Below, piece by piece: positions 44,300 to 55,841 of a stretch of 64,000 nt of DNA (its first letter is position 1; every line of letters starts with the position of its first letter). The notes under the pieces are model-generated. The model saw nothing but the letters and a program-made list of their open reading frames with translations. It did not search any database and was not told the origin of the DNA. Origin of the DNA: Ascaphus truei (taxonomy: Eukaryota > Chordata > Amphibia > Anura > Ascaphidae); contig CM071586.1 in NCBI GenBank assembly GCA_036426205.1, positions 11,761,768-11,825,767 on the forward strand, given 5' to 3'. The position numbers and the translations under genes are program-made.

Positions 44300-46456
44300 A
44301 TCAGGTGGGCGTGGTCGCATCGTTTCCCTAGATGTGGAGGACGTGAGAGACGTCCTACAAGAGATGGAGACGGTGGGGATTGTGAAGGAATCCTGTAGTC
44401 CCTACGCATCACCGATCGTGGTGGTGTGGAAGAAGAATGGGTCGGTCTGCCTGTGTGTGGATTATTGGACCCTGAACCACCGTACCGTGCTTAACCAGTA
44501 CACCCTTCCACAGATTGATGAAAATCCTAATGCGCTGTCGGGAAGCCAGTGGTTCAGTGTGCTGGACCTGAGATCTGGGTACTACCAGGTACCAATGAGT
44601 GCAGAAGACCAAGAGAAGACGGTATTTGTATGTCCCCTTCGCTTCTACCTGTTCACCTGCATGCCCCAAGGCTTTTGTGGTTCACCGGCAACGTTCCAGT
44701 GTTTGATGGAAAAGACCATCGGCGACATGAACCCACGAGAGTGCTTTGTCTACCAGGACGACATCATCATCTTTGAAAAGACTCTGAAGGAACATGAAGA
44801 ACGTCTGCTGAAATTGCTGGATCGACTGGGCAAGGAAGGCTTGAAGCTGTTCTTGGTCAAATGCCGGTTCTGCCGCACATCAGTGACCTACGTGGGACAC
44901 ATAGTGTCCGTGGATTGGATAGCTACCGACCCTGCAAAGTTGAGGACGTGGTGAACTGGCCGAGACCAGAAAACGTAATGGAGCTACATTCTTTCCTAGG
45001 ATTCTGCGGATACTATCACCACTTCGTGGAGGGATATTCAAGCAAAGCAAAGGTCCTCAACAAGCTTCTCAAGATATACCCCGAGAATACAGGGCAGAAG
45101 GCCACCTCCATGTGACTGCCGTTCGACGACAAGTGGGCGGCTGCCTGTGGAAAGGCGTTCATCAGCCTAAAGAAAAGTTTAACAGAGACGCCCATTCTCG
45201 CTTACGCCGATCTCGACCAGCCATACATCCTTTATGTGGATGCGAGCTTCAATGGCCTAGGTGCAGTCTTGCACCAGAAGTACTCGGCTGGCCTCCGACC
45301 AGTGACTTACGTCAGCCACAGCTTGACCCCCAGCGAGCAGAATTATCCCATCCACAAATTGGATTTCCTCGCTCTCAAGTGGGCAATTGTGGACAAACTC
45401 CTTAACTATTTGTATGGAGTCACCTTTGAAGTGCGTACATACAACAAACCGTTGACATACATCTTGATGTCCGCCAAACTGGACGCCACCAGTCACAGAT
45501 GGCTGGCGGCTCTCTCAAACTACCAGTTTACACTGAAGTACAAACCAGGGCGCATGAACATTGGAGCCGATGCTCTATCCAGAAGACTGGGATTGAGTAC
45601 TACACCGGACGATGACCTCTGGGAAGAAATCCCTGGACCAGGGATGTGGGCTATGTGCTCAACCGCAGCCATCGTGGACGTTAAAGTGGACTTCTCAGAA
45701 ATGATGGTCGGGGATTCATTGAGATGCCAATCTAAGGCTATTGCTGCCGTCTATTATCACCCAGATGGAATGAATATCACCCAAGACAAGATCATCGACT
45801 GGAAAGATCTGGTGCAGTACCAGATACGGGATCCAGTGGCTGGAGCTATCCGCCAGGCCATCCAGCAAAACAAGCCCTCCCTGATGAAACATGCTTCCAG
45901 CAACACAGTCGCAATACTAATGCGAGAAAATGACAAATTCAAAATTGACAAGGGTTTACCATAACCACCCTGATAGAAGACAACTGGTTCTACCCAGGAA
46001 CCTGCAACATATGGTCCTTAGATCAATACACACTTAACATGGGCATCTTGGCGTGGACAAGACCTTCGGCTTAATCAGAGACCGGTTCTTCTGGCTTCGC
46101 ATGAAAGAGTCGGTAGAACACCACTGTCGCCACTGCTCATGGTGCATCCAAAGCAAGACACTCCTTACCAGAGTCGCTCCAATGGCTCACTTGAAAAACT
46201 CGGGTCACCTGGACATTGTATGCATGGACTTTCTATGTATCGAACAAGATGTCAGAAGCATCGGCAATGTATTAGTGATCACAGACCACTACACCCGTTA
46301 CAACCAAGCCTTCCCCAACAAAGACCAGAAGGCGGTGGCGAAAATTCTATTGGAACGGTACTTTATACATTACAGCCAACCCAATCGCCTATATTCGTAT
46401 CAAGGCCGGGACTTTGAAAGTAACCTCATCCGGGAGTTGCTGAAATTGTTAAATTG
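44300..46456 (+). pseudogene. Gypsy G3 pol: RT, RNase H and integrase start
   Basis: RT: VGIVKESCSPYASPIVVV, CVDYWTLN, PQIDENPNALSGSQWFSVLD, LRSGYYQVPM, MPQGFCGSPATFQCLME; the active-site box reads YQDDIIIF. A frameshift near 44935 leads to VVNWPRPENV and FLGFCGYYHHFVEGYS, another to RNase H (DASFNGLGAVLHQKY, DFLALKWAIVDKL, YKPGRMNIGADALSRR). Integrase begins with an HHCC domain (HCRHCSWCIQSKT) and core (DIVCMDFLCIEQD, VITDHYTRYNQAFPNKDQ). The element is truncated at its 5' end, where it meets the Gmr1-like gag, and integrase is cut at ELLKLLN by a LINE. Confidence 0.85.
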
Positions 46457-47790
46457 TTAAATCCAGGGTAATGCAGTTGATGTGGTCTACTTAGATTTTG
46501 CAAAGGCTTTTGATACGGTTTCACACAAGAGGTTTGTGTACAAAATAAAGAAAATTGGACTCGGTAATAATATATGCGCCTGGATTGAAAAATGGTTAAA
46601 GGACAGACAACAGAGGGTTGTCATAAGTGGAACTTTTTCAGGTTGGGCTAAAGTCGTGAGTGGAGTACCTCAGGGATCGGTACTGGGACCCCTGCTTTTT
46701 AACTTGTTAATTAATGACCTTGAGGTTGGGATCGAGAGCAAAGTCTCCATCTTTGCTGATGATACTAAATTGTGTAAGGTAATAGAATCATAGCAGGATG
46801 AAATTTCTCTTCAGAAGGACTTGGAGAGACTGGAAAAGTGGGCAGGTAAATGGCAGATGAGGTTTAATACAGATAAATGTAAGGTTATGCATTTGGGATG
46901 CAAGAATAAAAAGGCGACACAAATTAAATGGAGATATATTAGGGGAATCCTTGATGGAGAAGGATTTAGGAGTGCTTGTAGACAGCAGGCTTAGCAATAG
47001 TGCCCAATGTCATGCAGTAGCTGCAAAGGCAAACAAGATCTTATCTTGCATCAAACGGGCAATGGATGGAAGGGAAGTAAACGTATTTATGCCCCTTTAC
47101 AAAGCATTAGTAAGACCACACCTTGAATATGGAGTAGAATTTTGGGCACCAATCCTAAGAAAAGACATTATGGAACTAGAGAGAGTGCAGAGAAGAGCCA
47201 CCAAATTAATAAAGGGGTGGACATTCTAACTTATGAGGAGAGGCTAGCTAAATTAGATTTATTTACATTAGAAAAGAGGCGTCTAAGAGGGGATATGATA
47301 ACTATTTACAAATATATTCAGGGACAATACAAGGAGCTTTCAAAAGAACTATTCATCCCCCGGGCAGTACAAAGGACTCGGGCCATCCCTTAAGGTTGGA
47401 GGAAAGGAAATTTCACCAGCAACAAAGGAAAGGGTTCTTTACAGTAAGGGCAGTTAAAATGTGGAATTCATTACCCATGTAGACTGTGATTGCAGATACA
47501 ATAGATTTGTTCAAAAAAAGGTTGGACATCTTTTTGATGGGAAAGATATACAGGGATATACCAAATAAGTATACATGGGAAGGATGTTGATCCTGGGATT
47601 AATCCGATTGCCAATTCTTGGAGTCAGGAAGGAATTAATTTTTCCCCTTAATGGGCTTTTTTGTTTGCCTTCCTCTGGATCAATAAGTAAGTATAGATAT
47701 AGGATAAAGTATCTGTTGTCTAAATTTAGCATAGGTTGAACTTGATGGACCTACGTCTTTTTTCAACCTCATCTACTATGTAACTATGTA
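46457..47790 (+). mobile_element. LINE E, CR1/Rex-type element, 5'-truncated
   Basis: RT motifs VVYLDFAKAFDTVSHKR, VVSGVPQGSVLGPLLFNLLI and SIFADDTKL (FADD intact), then LEKWAGKWQMRFNTDKCKVM, EKDLGVLVDS, LVRPHLEYGVEFW, LERVQRRATKLI and LEKRRLRGDMITIYKYIQG. Three frame breaks (near 46793, 46930 and 47230) inactivate it. The 3' end has the phrase GGTTGAACTTGATGGACCTA followed by TTTTTTCAACCT and ends TATGTAACTATGTAAT, a typical short-repeat tail. It splits the G3 integrase between ELLKLLN and TKSRMTPYHPEG. Confidence 0.85.
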
Positions 47791-48402
47791 ATATCACTAA
47801 GTCCCGAATGACCCCTTACCATCCCGAGGGAGATGCTCTGCCAGAGACTTTCAACCGGACCCTCCTTGACATACTCGGCACCTTAAAAGGTTCACAGAAG
47901 AATGAGTGGAGTAAGCACGTGGAGCCCTTGGTGCAAGCCTATAACTGCACCCGACACAAGTCTAATGTTCGGGCGAGATGCACGGCTTTCCAGTAGATAT
48001 ACGTCTGAAGGTATCTACCGACGGGGTACCCAACAGGACGCAATTCAAGTACATACAGCGGCTCCAAGAAAGTCTGCAACAAGGCTACCAATTAGCGGAG
48101 AAAGCCTCAGCTCATCTGAATGGAATGCCGGTAATAAAAGGCGCTATGACCATAAGGTCCGCCATAGGGAGATTCGTCCTGAAAACGCGTTCTCCTCTGC
48201 AACCTTGGGATCTCCGGCAAATAAGCTGGCGGACCATTGGAGAGACGGAGTATTTGAAGTAGAATCACTGATGCTGGGCCTCCCGGTATACCGTTTAAGA
48301 GACGCGGGTGGCCGGGTAAAGGTCTGGCACCGAAATCATCACCTGCCTATTTCGCAAGTGGGGGATGATGATCTCGAAATAGACTACACCATTGGGCGGT
48401 GA
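47791..48402 (+). pseudogene. Gypsy G3 integrase C-terminal part
   Basis: Resumes the integrase with TKSRMTPYHPEGDALPETFN, RTLLDILGTLKGSQKNEW and VEPLVQAYNCTRH, then RYDHKVRHREIRP, KLADHWRDGVFEVES, LGLPVYRLRDAGGRVKVWHR. Frameshifts near 47990 and 48060 break it. The TPYHPEG motif precedes the catalytic Glu (ALPETFNR). Confidence 0.85.
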
Positions 48403-49413
48403 GCCCAGTGGAGCTGACGAGAGCTCAGAAATAGTAACAAAGACACCAGAGGATCCTATGGAAGGGCCCTCAAGTGCGGGGAGGTGCACGGTTGCGTCTG
48501 GAGGGGTGTGCGGGGGTACTGCGGCCAGCGAAGGGGTGACCTGGTCACCGGAGGCTCCCTGCGGCTCCCTTCACAGGGAGCCACCATCTTGTTGTGTCCC
48601 CGCATGTGTGAGATAGTGCGCATGTGCAGAAGTAGTTGTGGCGGCCAGTTTGGTACTCCCGGCGCATGAGCAGTGGCACCCGAGGTGGCAGTGGACTGAT
48701 TGGCACACCACGCGCAACGCAGATGTTGACTGTTGTGGTTGATTTTCAATGCAGCTGTGAACAAAAAGTTCTTTGTGTCCTCTTGGCTCATTAACATTCC
48801 AGTGGGTGGGGTTGACATTCCACAAAGTACAAGCAAATGTTAACCCTTAGCACGCTGGTCCTGTTGTGGCAAACTGCTCGCTTTATGTAGCGCTGCAGCT
48901 TGCCCAGGCTCTTCTAGGGTTTGTTTTGTATAAAAGGGGGACAAACACGTGTATACACACAAGGGGTACTCAGCTCTCAACCTTCAGCGGTTTATTTCTC
49001 CATTAGTGACACTACACATTTTTAAACACCGTAACTTTAAGTCAAAACAAACTCATAAAAATAACATCTACTCCTGTCAGGAATCTAACTAACATGTATA
49101 TCCCTATCTGCAATATTGGCTGGCTAAGCCAGTTACCAACTTAAAATAACACACAGAGATAACATTGAGTCCTTAACTGTGAGATGGGGACAGCGTCCCA
49201 TTAGATCCTCAGATGCTGCATGTGGGGGTCCGTCTACCCCGAACTGGATACTGGGGAGCAGCAGTTTCGTCCCAGCCTCCAGGCTCTAGGAGAGAGACTG
49301 AAGCAGCAAACCTAACTGCAATATATTTCCTATTCCTCAACTAGGAGAACAGGTGAGGGAAACCAATAACCACTAATCTCTGGCCTGGAGTTTCTATACC
49401 ACAGTCTCAGCAT
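48403..49413. other. Gypsy G3 3' flank and unassigned sequence
   Basis: Downstream of the integrase frame. A TATA-like GTATAAAAGGGGG occurs at about 48929 and could mark an LTR, but paired borders were not found. Confidence 0.35.
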
Positions 49414-50518
49414 GTAAGGGTTCCGGTCCTAGCTTTGGACGCAGTAAAGACCTACCTGTTCCAATGCCTGTTATTCTCTGACTGCCGTAAGCCTCCATTT
49501 GTCATTTTATGATTGATAAACCTGTTATTTTTTTATCTGCTCTATGGTTGTTCTCTCTTCTCTTTGAGATTGCTGACCTATATACCATACCTCCAGACCG
49601 GGATACACTATTATTCCAGACTGGCACTTATGCTCCTTTCCCTACTGTGTTTGTAAGTAGGAATTTGGCAGCTCTTCAGATATATTTTTATCACACTGTT
49701 TGACAGTATTACACTATCCACCTTTTTCTTTTTTGGGCACTCGGCGACGCTCCCCAGGCTATAGAGCTTCCAGGCAAAGCCCTCCCTGTACTGGGCAATT
49801 GGAATCACCTGGTTCTGGATGGACACTGCAGTCTGCTTCATGCAGCCTGCTATGCAGCTCTGTCCCTATTGGCTGTCCGTGCTGTTTAGGTTCAGCCCTT
49901 CCATCAGGAAGTGGCTGAGCATTATTCTGAAATCACTGTTTCCTGATAACCTGTGCTTGCTACAAACATCTCTGCCTGGCCTACCTTGGGCCTTCCTGCT
50001 CCTGTGCTGAAGCACTGGATCCCCAGCACCAAAGCTTCTGTGTTTCTGTGGCCTCTTTGCATACTCTGCTTCCTGTGGCCTTCAACACTTCCTGTCCTGT
50101 ATCTGTGCTTGTCACAAGAACCCCAGCTTGGCCTGTCTGGCCTTCTTGTACTGAAGCGCCTTCGCTGAAGCTTCCAGTCTCCTTGTCTCCTGTTCCACAG
50201 GTTCTCCCATGCTGGAGCATCTGCGCCGGATCCCCTGCCCTGTAGCTGCTCTGTTACGGAGACATTCCTTTGCGCTGAAGCGCCTACGCTGAAGCATCTG
50301 CTGAAGCTCTACGCTGAAGTCTTCCTGATGCTGACCCCAGCCTGTGACCTCGACCATCGCTCCTGTGCCACCTGCCTTGACACAAGCCTGGACAACGTTT
50401 ACCCTGCCTTCTCTAACCCCGACCCGGCTACTCACGCGGTCTAAGGTCGGTACTTTAATTTCCCCAACTCAGCCCTGCAGTTCGGTCCTTGTTTGTTGTG
50501 AGCACGACCATTACACAG
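49414..50518 (+). repeat. LTR-like sequence related to the TGTAAGG family
   Basis: Begins TGTAAGGGTTCC and its second half follows the LTR at 34257, including GCTCCTGTGCCACCTGCCTTGA and GGTCTAAGGTCGGT. It ends GACCATTACA. GGCTGAGCATTATT near 49909 corresponds to the transcript-start sequence of the self-primed LTRs. The first 300 bp may include another repeat. Confidence 0.45.
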
Positions 50519-50553
50519 CAACTGTGAAACTGTGGAATGGATCACTTCCATAC

Positions 50554-51386
50554 TGTAAGGAATCCACACCTGAGTTTACTGGTTACCTTGCCTTGCAGAC
50601 CTGGAACACTCCTCCTGGTATCTACTGCAACTGTGCAAGCTATTTCCTGCAGCTCCAGCCTTGTACTCAGTCATTGGAGCAGTGCCCTCACACCCTCCTC
50701 CGGGGATTGGCCCGCTGCCCTTTAAGTACTGCATTCCCACAATCCCTCTCTGCCGAGCATAATCCTTCTTGGATGTTCACTGTGTTTGCCACAGCTACCT
50801 GTTTGGCCGCCTTGTTTCCTGTTTCCATGGTTCTATGTTCATGTTCCAAGTTCTTGTCCTGGTTCCTGTGCTGAAGCGTTGGTTTCCCAGCGTATTCCTT
50901 CAGCCCCGCGTTCCTAGAGGCCTCCTGCCTTTCCCATAGCAGAGGCCTGCCTTCGGAAGCCTGAGGTCTGCTGCTCTCTTCTCGCAGAGGCCCGCTCTGG
51001 ACTCCTGCGCTGAAGCATTGGTTTACCAGTACTGCCTGGCGGTGTGCCCACTCCGGTCAGCCTTCTCCTTCCTGAGACCGGCGCCATGGGCCATGGACGC
51101 CACTCACGCAAACCCCGTTCCCGACCTGCAGCAATTACGCTGAAGCAGGAAGACCTGCTTGATTTCCTGTTGCCGACTCCCGGCTTGGACTACGTTTGCT
51201 CTGATGTCTCCAATCCTGACCCTGGCTTGTCCACTGACTACGCTGCTCTCTCCAGTCCTGACCCTGGCTCGTTTGACTATGGATTTCGCATTCCGGATCA
51301 GCCTGCGCGGTCTAAGGTCAGTGCTTATATAACCCCACCTCAGCCATGCGGTCCGACCCTGGTTTGTGGCGAGCACAACTGTGACA
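50554..51386 (+). repeat. LTR of self-primed Gypsy element G4
   Basis: Runs from TGTAAGGAATCC to GTGACA, 833 bp. TTTAAG at 50721 is the likely TATA equivalent; 31 bp on comes GCCGAGCATAA (50752-50762), complementary to the site just past the LTR. Confidence 0.75.
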
Positions 51387-51397
51387 TTATGCTTGGC
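51387..51397 (+). promoter_or_regulatory. Self-priming primer binding site of G4
   Basis: TTATGCTTGGC pairs with GCCGAGCATAA at the predicted transcript start over 11 positions, ten Watson-Crick and one G-U. No tRNA-type TGG primer site is present. Confidence 0.6.
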
Positions 51398-52597
51398 CCC
51401 ACAAACTTGGACCGCCCTGTGGTGAGGGTTGGTATGTTTCTATCTGAAATCCTGTCCCGGCCTGCGGACTAGTCCCAGTTTGATAACCAGTATCTGTGCG
51501 ACATATTACCCCTGATTGAAGATCCGTTTATGTTTGAAGGTTTAACCCCTTTGCAAAGACAATGCTGTAATGATCTCATTATTACGGCTTACTGCCTCAA
51601 GGACTTAAAACAGTCTCTGGCCACTTGTGTTCGCTCCCCTGATTCCCCTTTAACCTGGGATAACGTGTACCCTATGGAACTGGCCGACGCCCAAGAGGCA
51701 CTCTATGTCCTGGCCTTATCACTGGACATTCACGTAGGACAACAGGACGCCCTCTTCATGTTGGCTCAGGCTCAAGATACGCTCCATGTACTTTCTTTAA
51801 CATTGGACATTTGCATAAAAGTGTTATGCTTGGCAAAACTGCTGCTTGGCAGTTCCCCTGTACTGCCAGTCCTGTTGCTAAACCTGTGGGGGTACCTCTC
51901 TCTCCAAAAAATGACCAAACTGTCCAACTATCACTGCCCCCTAAGGTAGAAGCTGCCACGGTCTCTAGCCCTGATTGTACCCCCGGTTACTTAGACCCCA
52001 AGGATATGTCTGCATTAACCCCTGCTAGTCAGGCCTATGAGTTCCCCACTGTAAATCCCTGCATTCCCAAGGTCAGTGTGTCTCTCCCAGCACCAGAGAA
52101 TGAACACTGTCTGCCCTCTCTTTCTAACTCAGAATTTCTAAGCTCTGTCCCCGAGGTTATTTCTGTTTTAACCCCTGCTAGATCCCTATTTAACCCTCTG
52201 TGAGTTCCCCATTGTTAACCCTTGTATTCCGCAGACTAATGTTAGGTCTCTAGGGCCAGAGGCTGAACCCCTTATGACTCCACTTTCAGAGGCTAGCTTC
52301 TCTTTTTCTGATTCTCAGGCACAGCCTGACTTAACCCTTGAAGTTTTTTCTGTATTAACCCCTGCGGGCCAGTCCTATGAGCCTCCTTTGGTAATTCCCT
52401 TTGTTCACCAGCCAAGGTCACGTCCTCGGCTCCAGAGCAGGAACTCCTTGTGTCCCCAATTTCAGAGCCAAATCTCCCTCCCTCCAAATCTCCCTCTCAG
52501 GTATTATCTGCATTAACCCCTGTAAATCCTTGCTGCCCCCAGGCTAATGCGTCCTTTCTAGCATCAGAGAATGAATCCCCAAGTCTGACAGCAGAGG
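51389..52597 (+). pseudogene. G4 long Pro/Ser-rich ORF, segment 1
   Basis: Starts with MLGPTNLDRPVV, whose first residues overlap the primer site. A stop follows, then FDNQYLCDILPLIEDPFMFE, LTPLQRQCCNDLIITAYCLK and LADAQEALYVLALSLDIHVG. After a frameshift at about 51900 it becomes repetitive: units of about 45-50 residues contain S.LTPA followed by YEFPTVNPCIPKVSVSLPAP or a variant. No known domain is recognised. It is cut at 52597 by a solo LTR. It looks like a retroelement gag or accessory ORF, but this is inference from position. Confidence 0.5.
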
Positions 52598-53365
52598 TGT
52601 AACGGATCAGGGGACACGCGCTTCTCAGCGGGTCCCCGTCACCTCTAGCCCCACGGCAGCCTCCTGCCCTGCTTCTCCGCTCCCTCAGCAGCTTACCTCC
52701 TCCACGCCGAGCCGTTCCTCCGCGGCGCACGCCGTATCTCCATGCGCGCGATCAGGGCGCGCGCACGGCAGCCTTACAGAAGGCGCGCGCACCCGATCCT
52801 CTTACCTGCCCTCCCGTGCTGCTGGCGCCGCCCCTCATCGGCTGCAGGCCATTACTAGCTATCACACCCGTGCCTGGACCTATCCCTGCGTTCACTCAGA
52901 CCGGCCTCCGCTCCTCCCCTTGTTACCATTGGTTCTCCCTCCTTTATTACCTCACTCTGCCCTCTCCGTCATCGCTCAGCATAGCTTCACTGTGGCTCCT
53001 GTGTGCAGTAACTTGTGCTTAGCTCTCTGTTCCAGATCCCTGTTCCTGACCCTGTCTCTGTTTGGATTTCCCTGGTTTGATCTCGGCTTGCCTTTACTAC
53101 GTGTACCTTTCTACCCCTGGACTCTGCTTTGGACCTCACTACGCTGCTCTCTCCTGCCCCTGACCCTTGGCTCTTGGACATTAACTCTCCGACTTCTGGC
53201 ACCCCGGACTCTGCAAGTATATGGTTAACCCTTTCTCACCAGGCCCGGCAGCGCATCTTACCACACTCCAGGCATGCCCTCACTGCTTTGGGTGCGTGTT
53301 ATACCCTGACCCACCTCAGTACTGGGGACTGGCCAGGTCTGCGGGCATACAGGCGTTACAAGAGG
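52593..53365 (+). mobile_element. Solo LTR (G2 family) with 5-bp target duplication
   Basis: The LTR itself is 52598-53360, from TGTAACGGATC to GGCGTTACA. AGAGG sits on both sides (52593-52597 and 53361-53365), the size expected for Ty3/Gypsy integration. With no internal part left, it is the product of LTR-LTR recombination. CGCTCAGCATAG follows a TATA-like TTTATTACC and resembles the transcript-start sequence of G1. Confidence 0.9.
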
Positions 53366-53606
53366 TTGCACTGAATGACTCCCCTAAGGTTGCAGAGTCC
53401 TTGGATATTATTTGCTATAATCCCCCTGCTTCAGCTCAAGTTTCCGGTGCCGTGTCCCCTGAAACTTCTGCTAAAATATTGATTACAGTTAAATGTATTC
53501 AGGAACCAGGTTTTTCCTTAAGAATCCTTAGAATCCCCACTCCCAGGTATTTCGCTGATTTTCTTGCTATATCACCCCAGGGGAGTGAAAAAATTGAGGA
53601 TTTTTA
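53366..53606 (+). pseudogene. G4 long ORF, segment 2
   Basis: Resumes after the solo LTR: NDSPKVAESLDIICYNPPAS, SPETSAKILITVKC and ILRIPTPRYFADF. Similar Pro/Ser-rich style. It ends at TAG 53605 near the next insertion. Confidence 0.45.
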
Positions 53607-54779
53607 GTGGAATGACAATGTAGTATTTAAATATTCCACCTAATGTTTTTAACTTTTTTTTATCAGTATTAGGTTCCTTTCCTTATAAGTGTATTATGTG
53701 TTCCGAATTTTGATAAGCAAAGGATCCTGTGTTGATGTTGTTTCACTTTGTTTTTAATTGTAAATGTAGATGTGTTATTATGGGGGGTAAAAAGAAGGGG
53801 ATCCGGTCTTTATCCCTTTTTGCACAATTTAGCTGATTGTTGCATTAAAAATATATGTTCTGTGTTATGATATATACACACATTTTTCCCTTGTTTTGTT
53901 AATGATTTGAGCGAGGGAGGGAGATCATAGAGGGGTATGCCCCCTTTTGGGGGGGTGGCTTCGTTATTTGGGCAGAGGAGGGATCAGCGATTCACAGGGG
54001 CTGTTTGTGCCTGTGACACGACCCTGCCTGCCCTTACGAATCCTCCCCTAGGAGTGGAGACCTCCCTCTTCCCTCCCTGCGGCCGTCACTATGGTGGGCA
54101 TGCCGAGCTGATGTCAGGGGGGGGCGTGGCCTGCTGCTGGGGGATCGGTTCATTCCGAGACACAGCGCTAGTGGCGCGCACTCATGACGTCACGGCGGCG
54201 CGCACCCGGTTTTGACGCCAAATGCAAATGATAGATTGTTCATTTAGTTGTGTATATAAAGGAGTCCCCTTGCCTTTATCCCCCATAATCCTTTGATAAA
54301 GGACCCCCATGTTCTGAAACGCATAGGAGGTACTGGTTCACCCCCTGGGGGGTATGTTGTTTGTTGCGAAGTTATACTGAATAAATAGACTTTTTATTTA
54401 ACACCACCTGGCTCCCTGGCAGTGCACTTTTTGCTCTTCTTTTGACTGGACTGTAACCAATGGATCTGCACGCCCCTGGGAAAGGACTACAGCGGATTCT
54501 GTTCTACAGATGGAGTGGGTAAGAGTTTATTATTAATGTGTGATTATTATAGTTGAGTACGATTTTAGCACTGTTTTGTCTCCAATGAGGGGTCACTAGA
54601 GTACCTTTTAGGTGCAATGGTTGGTCCCCTTCAGGAGACTTATGTGTTTATGGGTCACTCACATATCACATCTCTTAGTTCACCCACTCCATGTTTGAGT
54701 CCGTTTACCAGTCCTGTTTATTACTGAAGATTTATATTTTGGCTATTTTGGAATTTCCACTGACTTTGGAGCACCCATC
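53607..54779 (+). mobile_element. Hammerhead-bearing repeat inserted in the G4 ORF
   Basis: Non-coding sequence that interrupts the G4 frame. It has GTGACGTCACGG near 54186, a TATA box TATATAAAGG near 54253 and a hammerhead-like motif 35 bp further on, the same order seen at 9.4 and 12.9 kb. Borders are approximate and no target duplication was found. Confidence 0.5.
54288..54329 (+). ncRNA. Hammerhead-like motif, degenerate copy
   Basis: ATCC, one extra T, core TTGATAA, helix II AGGAC...GTTCT (all five pairs form), GAAA, ACGCAT, A, then GGAG. Both the core and the ACGCGT palindrome are mutated. Confidence 0.45.
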
Positions 54780-55303
54780 TCCCTCCCCTTATCCATTTCG
54801 CTGACCCAGTCTGTCACTCAGAGAGCTGAGATCCCTGCTTCAGCACATAGTCCCCTTGTCATGGAATCTGTAGTCCTTTCTGGTTTCCCAGACACTCCCT
54901 CCCAAGTACCCACTTCAGAGACCAGTATAGTTGTGGTTGCCCCCCTTGTACTGTCTGTGTTCTCCTCTTCTCAAACCCTAGGGTTAAAAGCGAACAGTGG
55001 TCTTTATGCCCCTCCTGAGGCTCAAGTTGTTGAGTTACCAGGAATTTTTGCTGACACACTGCTCCCACTCAAAAGTGATGTTTTTTCATATGTGCTATCT
55101 AGAAGCCTGTACACAATTTCCCCCCTCTCTGAAATTTGCCTTGTCGGTTCCGCTACTCAGAGAGGTAAAATCCTTCCTTCAGATTCTGAATCTCTTTCCT
55201 TAGAGGCCGTCCTTGCTTTTGGTCCCCCTGATGCCTCTGCCCAAGCAACCCCTCCAGAGATCAGCGTATCTTTCATCACCCCCTTAATAAAGTCAGAGAC
55301 CTA
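54780..55303 (+). pseudogene. G4 long ORF, segment 3
   Basis: An open frame with LTQSVTQRAEIPASAHSPLV, VVLSGFPDTPSQVPTSETSI and FITPLIKSET. Continues the Pro/Ser-rich style and stops where the Harbinger-like element begins. Confidence 0.45.
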
Positions 55304-55602
55304 GGGCCTCATGCAGTAAGCCCCGATAAAATCTTTTCGGGAAGGGTTGCGAATAGGGTTTTTTTTGGCGATTTGCCCTCGCAGTATTCAGTAAGGGCCG
55401 AATCCATGCTGATCCCTGCCGAATCACTGCGAAAGCAAAACTGCCGATGAGCCTGTGCCGATACAGCCTGGCTTCCGATAAGCCTTCCCATTCGCCTTGT
55501 CTGCCGATAGGTGTTTGCAGCAGAGAGAGACAAGCCGCTCTCTCAGCGCAAACATCGGCAAAAAATAAAGTATTTATAAACAACTTTTACTGATAGTGTA
55601 GT

Positions 55603-55841
55603 GCAGGGGGTCTCCGGAGCTGAACCGCATTGGTTTCAGGTCCGGGGACCCCCTGCTTCCCGAGATACAGGCCCCTTTATGAGGTGCCGGTATCCCTCTG
55701 CATTTAAAGGTCCCGATCACGTGACCGCGGAATGTGACAAAGCAGAGGGATACCGGCACCCCCTAAAGGGGCCTGTATCTCGGGAAGCAGGGGGTCCCCG
55801 GACCTAAAATCAAAGCGGTTCAGCTCTGGAGACACAGGGGG
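55603..55841. repeat. Palindrome 1 in the Harbinger-like element
   Basis: Arms share GGACCCCCTGCTTCCCGAGA, TACAGGCCCCTTTA and TGCCGGTATCCCTCTGC with their reverse complements; short central loop around 55718. Confidence 0.9.

Noticed and set aside
48176..48206. AAAACGCGTT as a further hammerhead-like motif
   Set aside because: It lacks a CTGANGA core and helix II, and the bases are explained by the Gypsy integrase coding sequence (HREIRPENAF).
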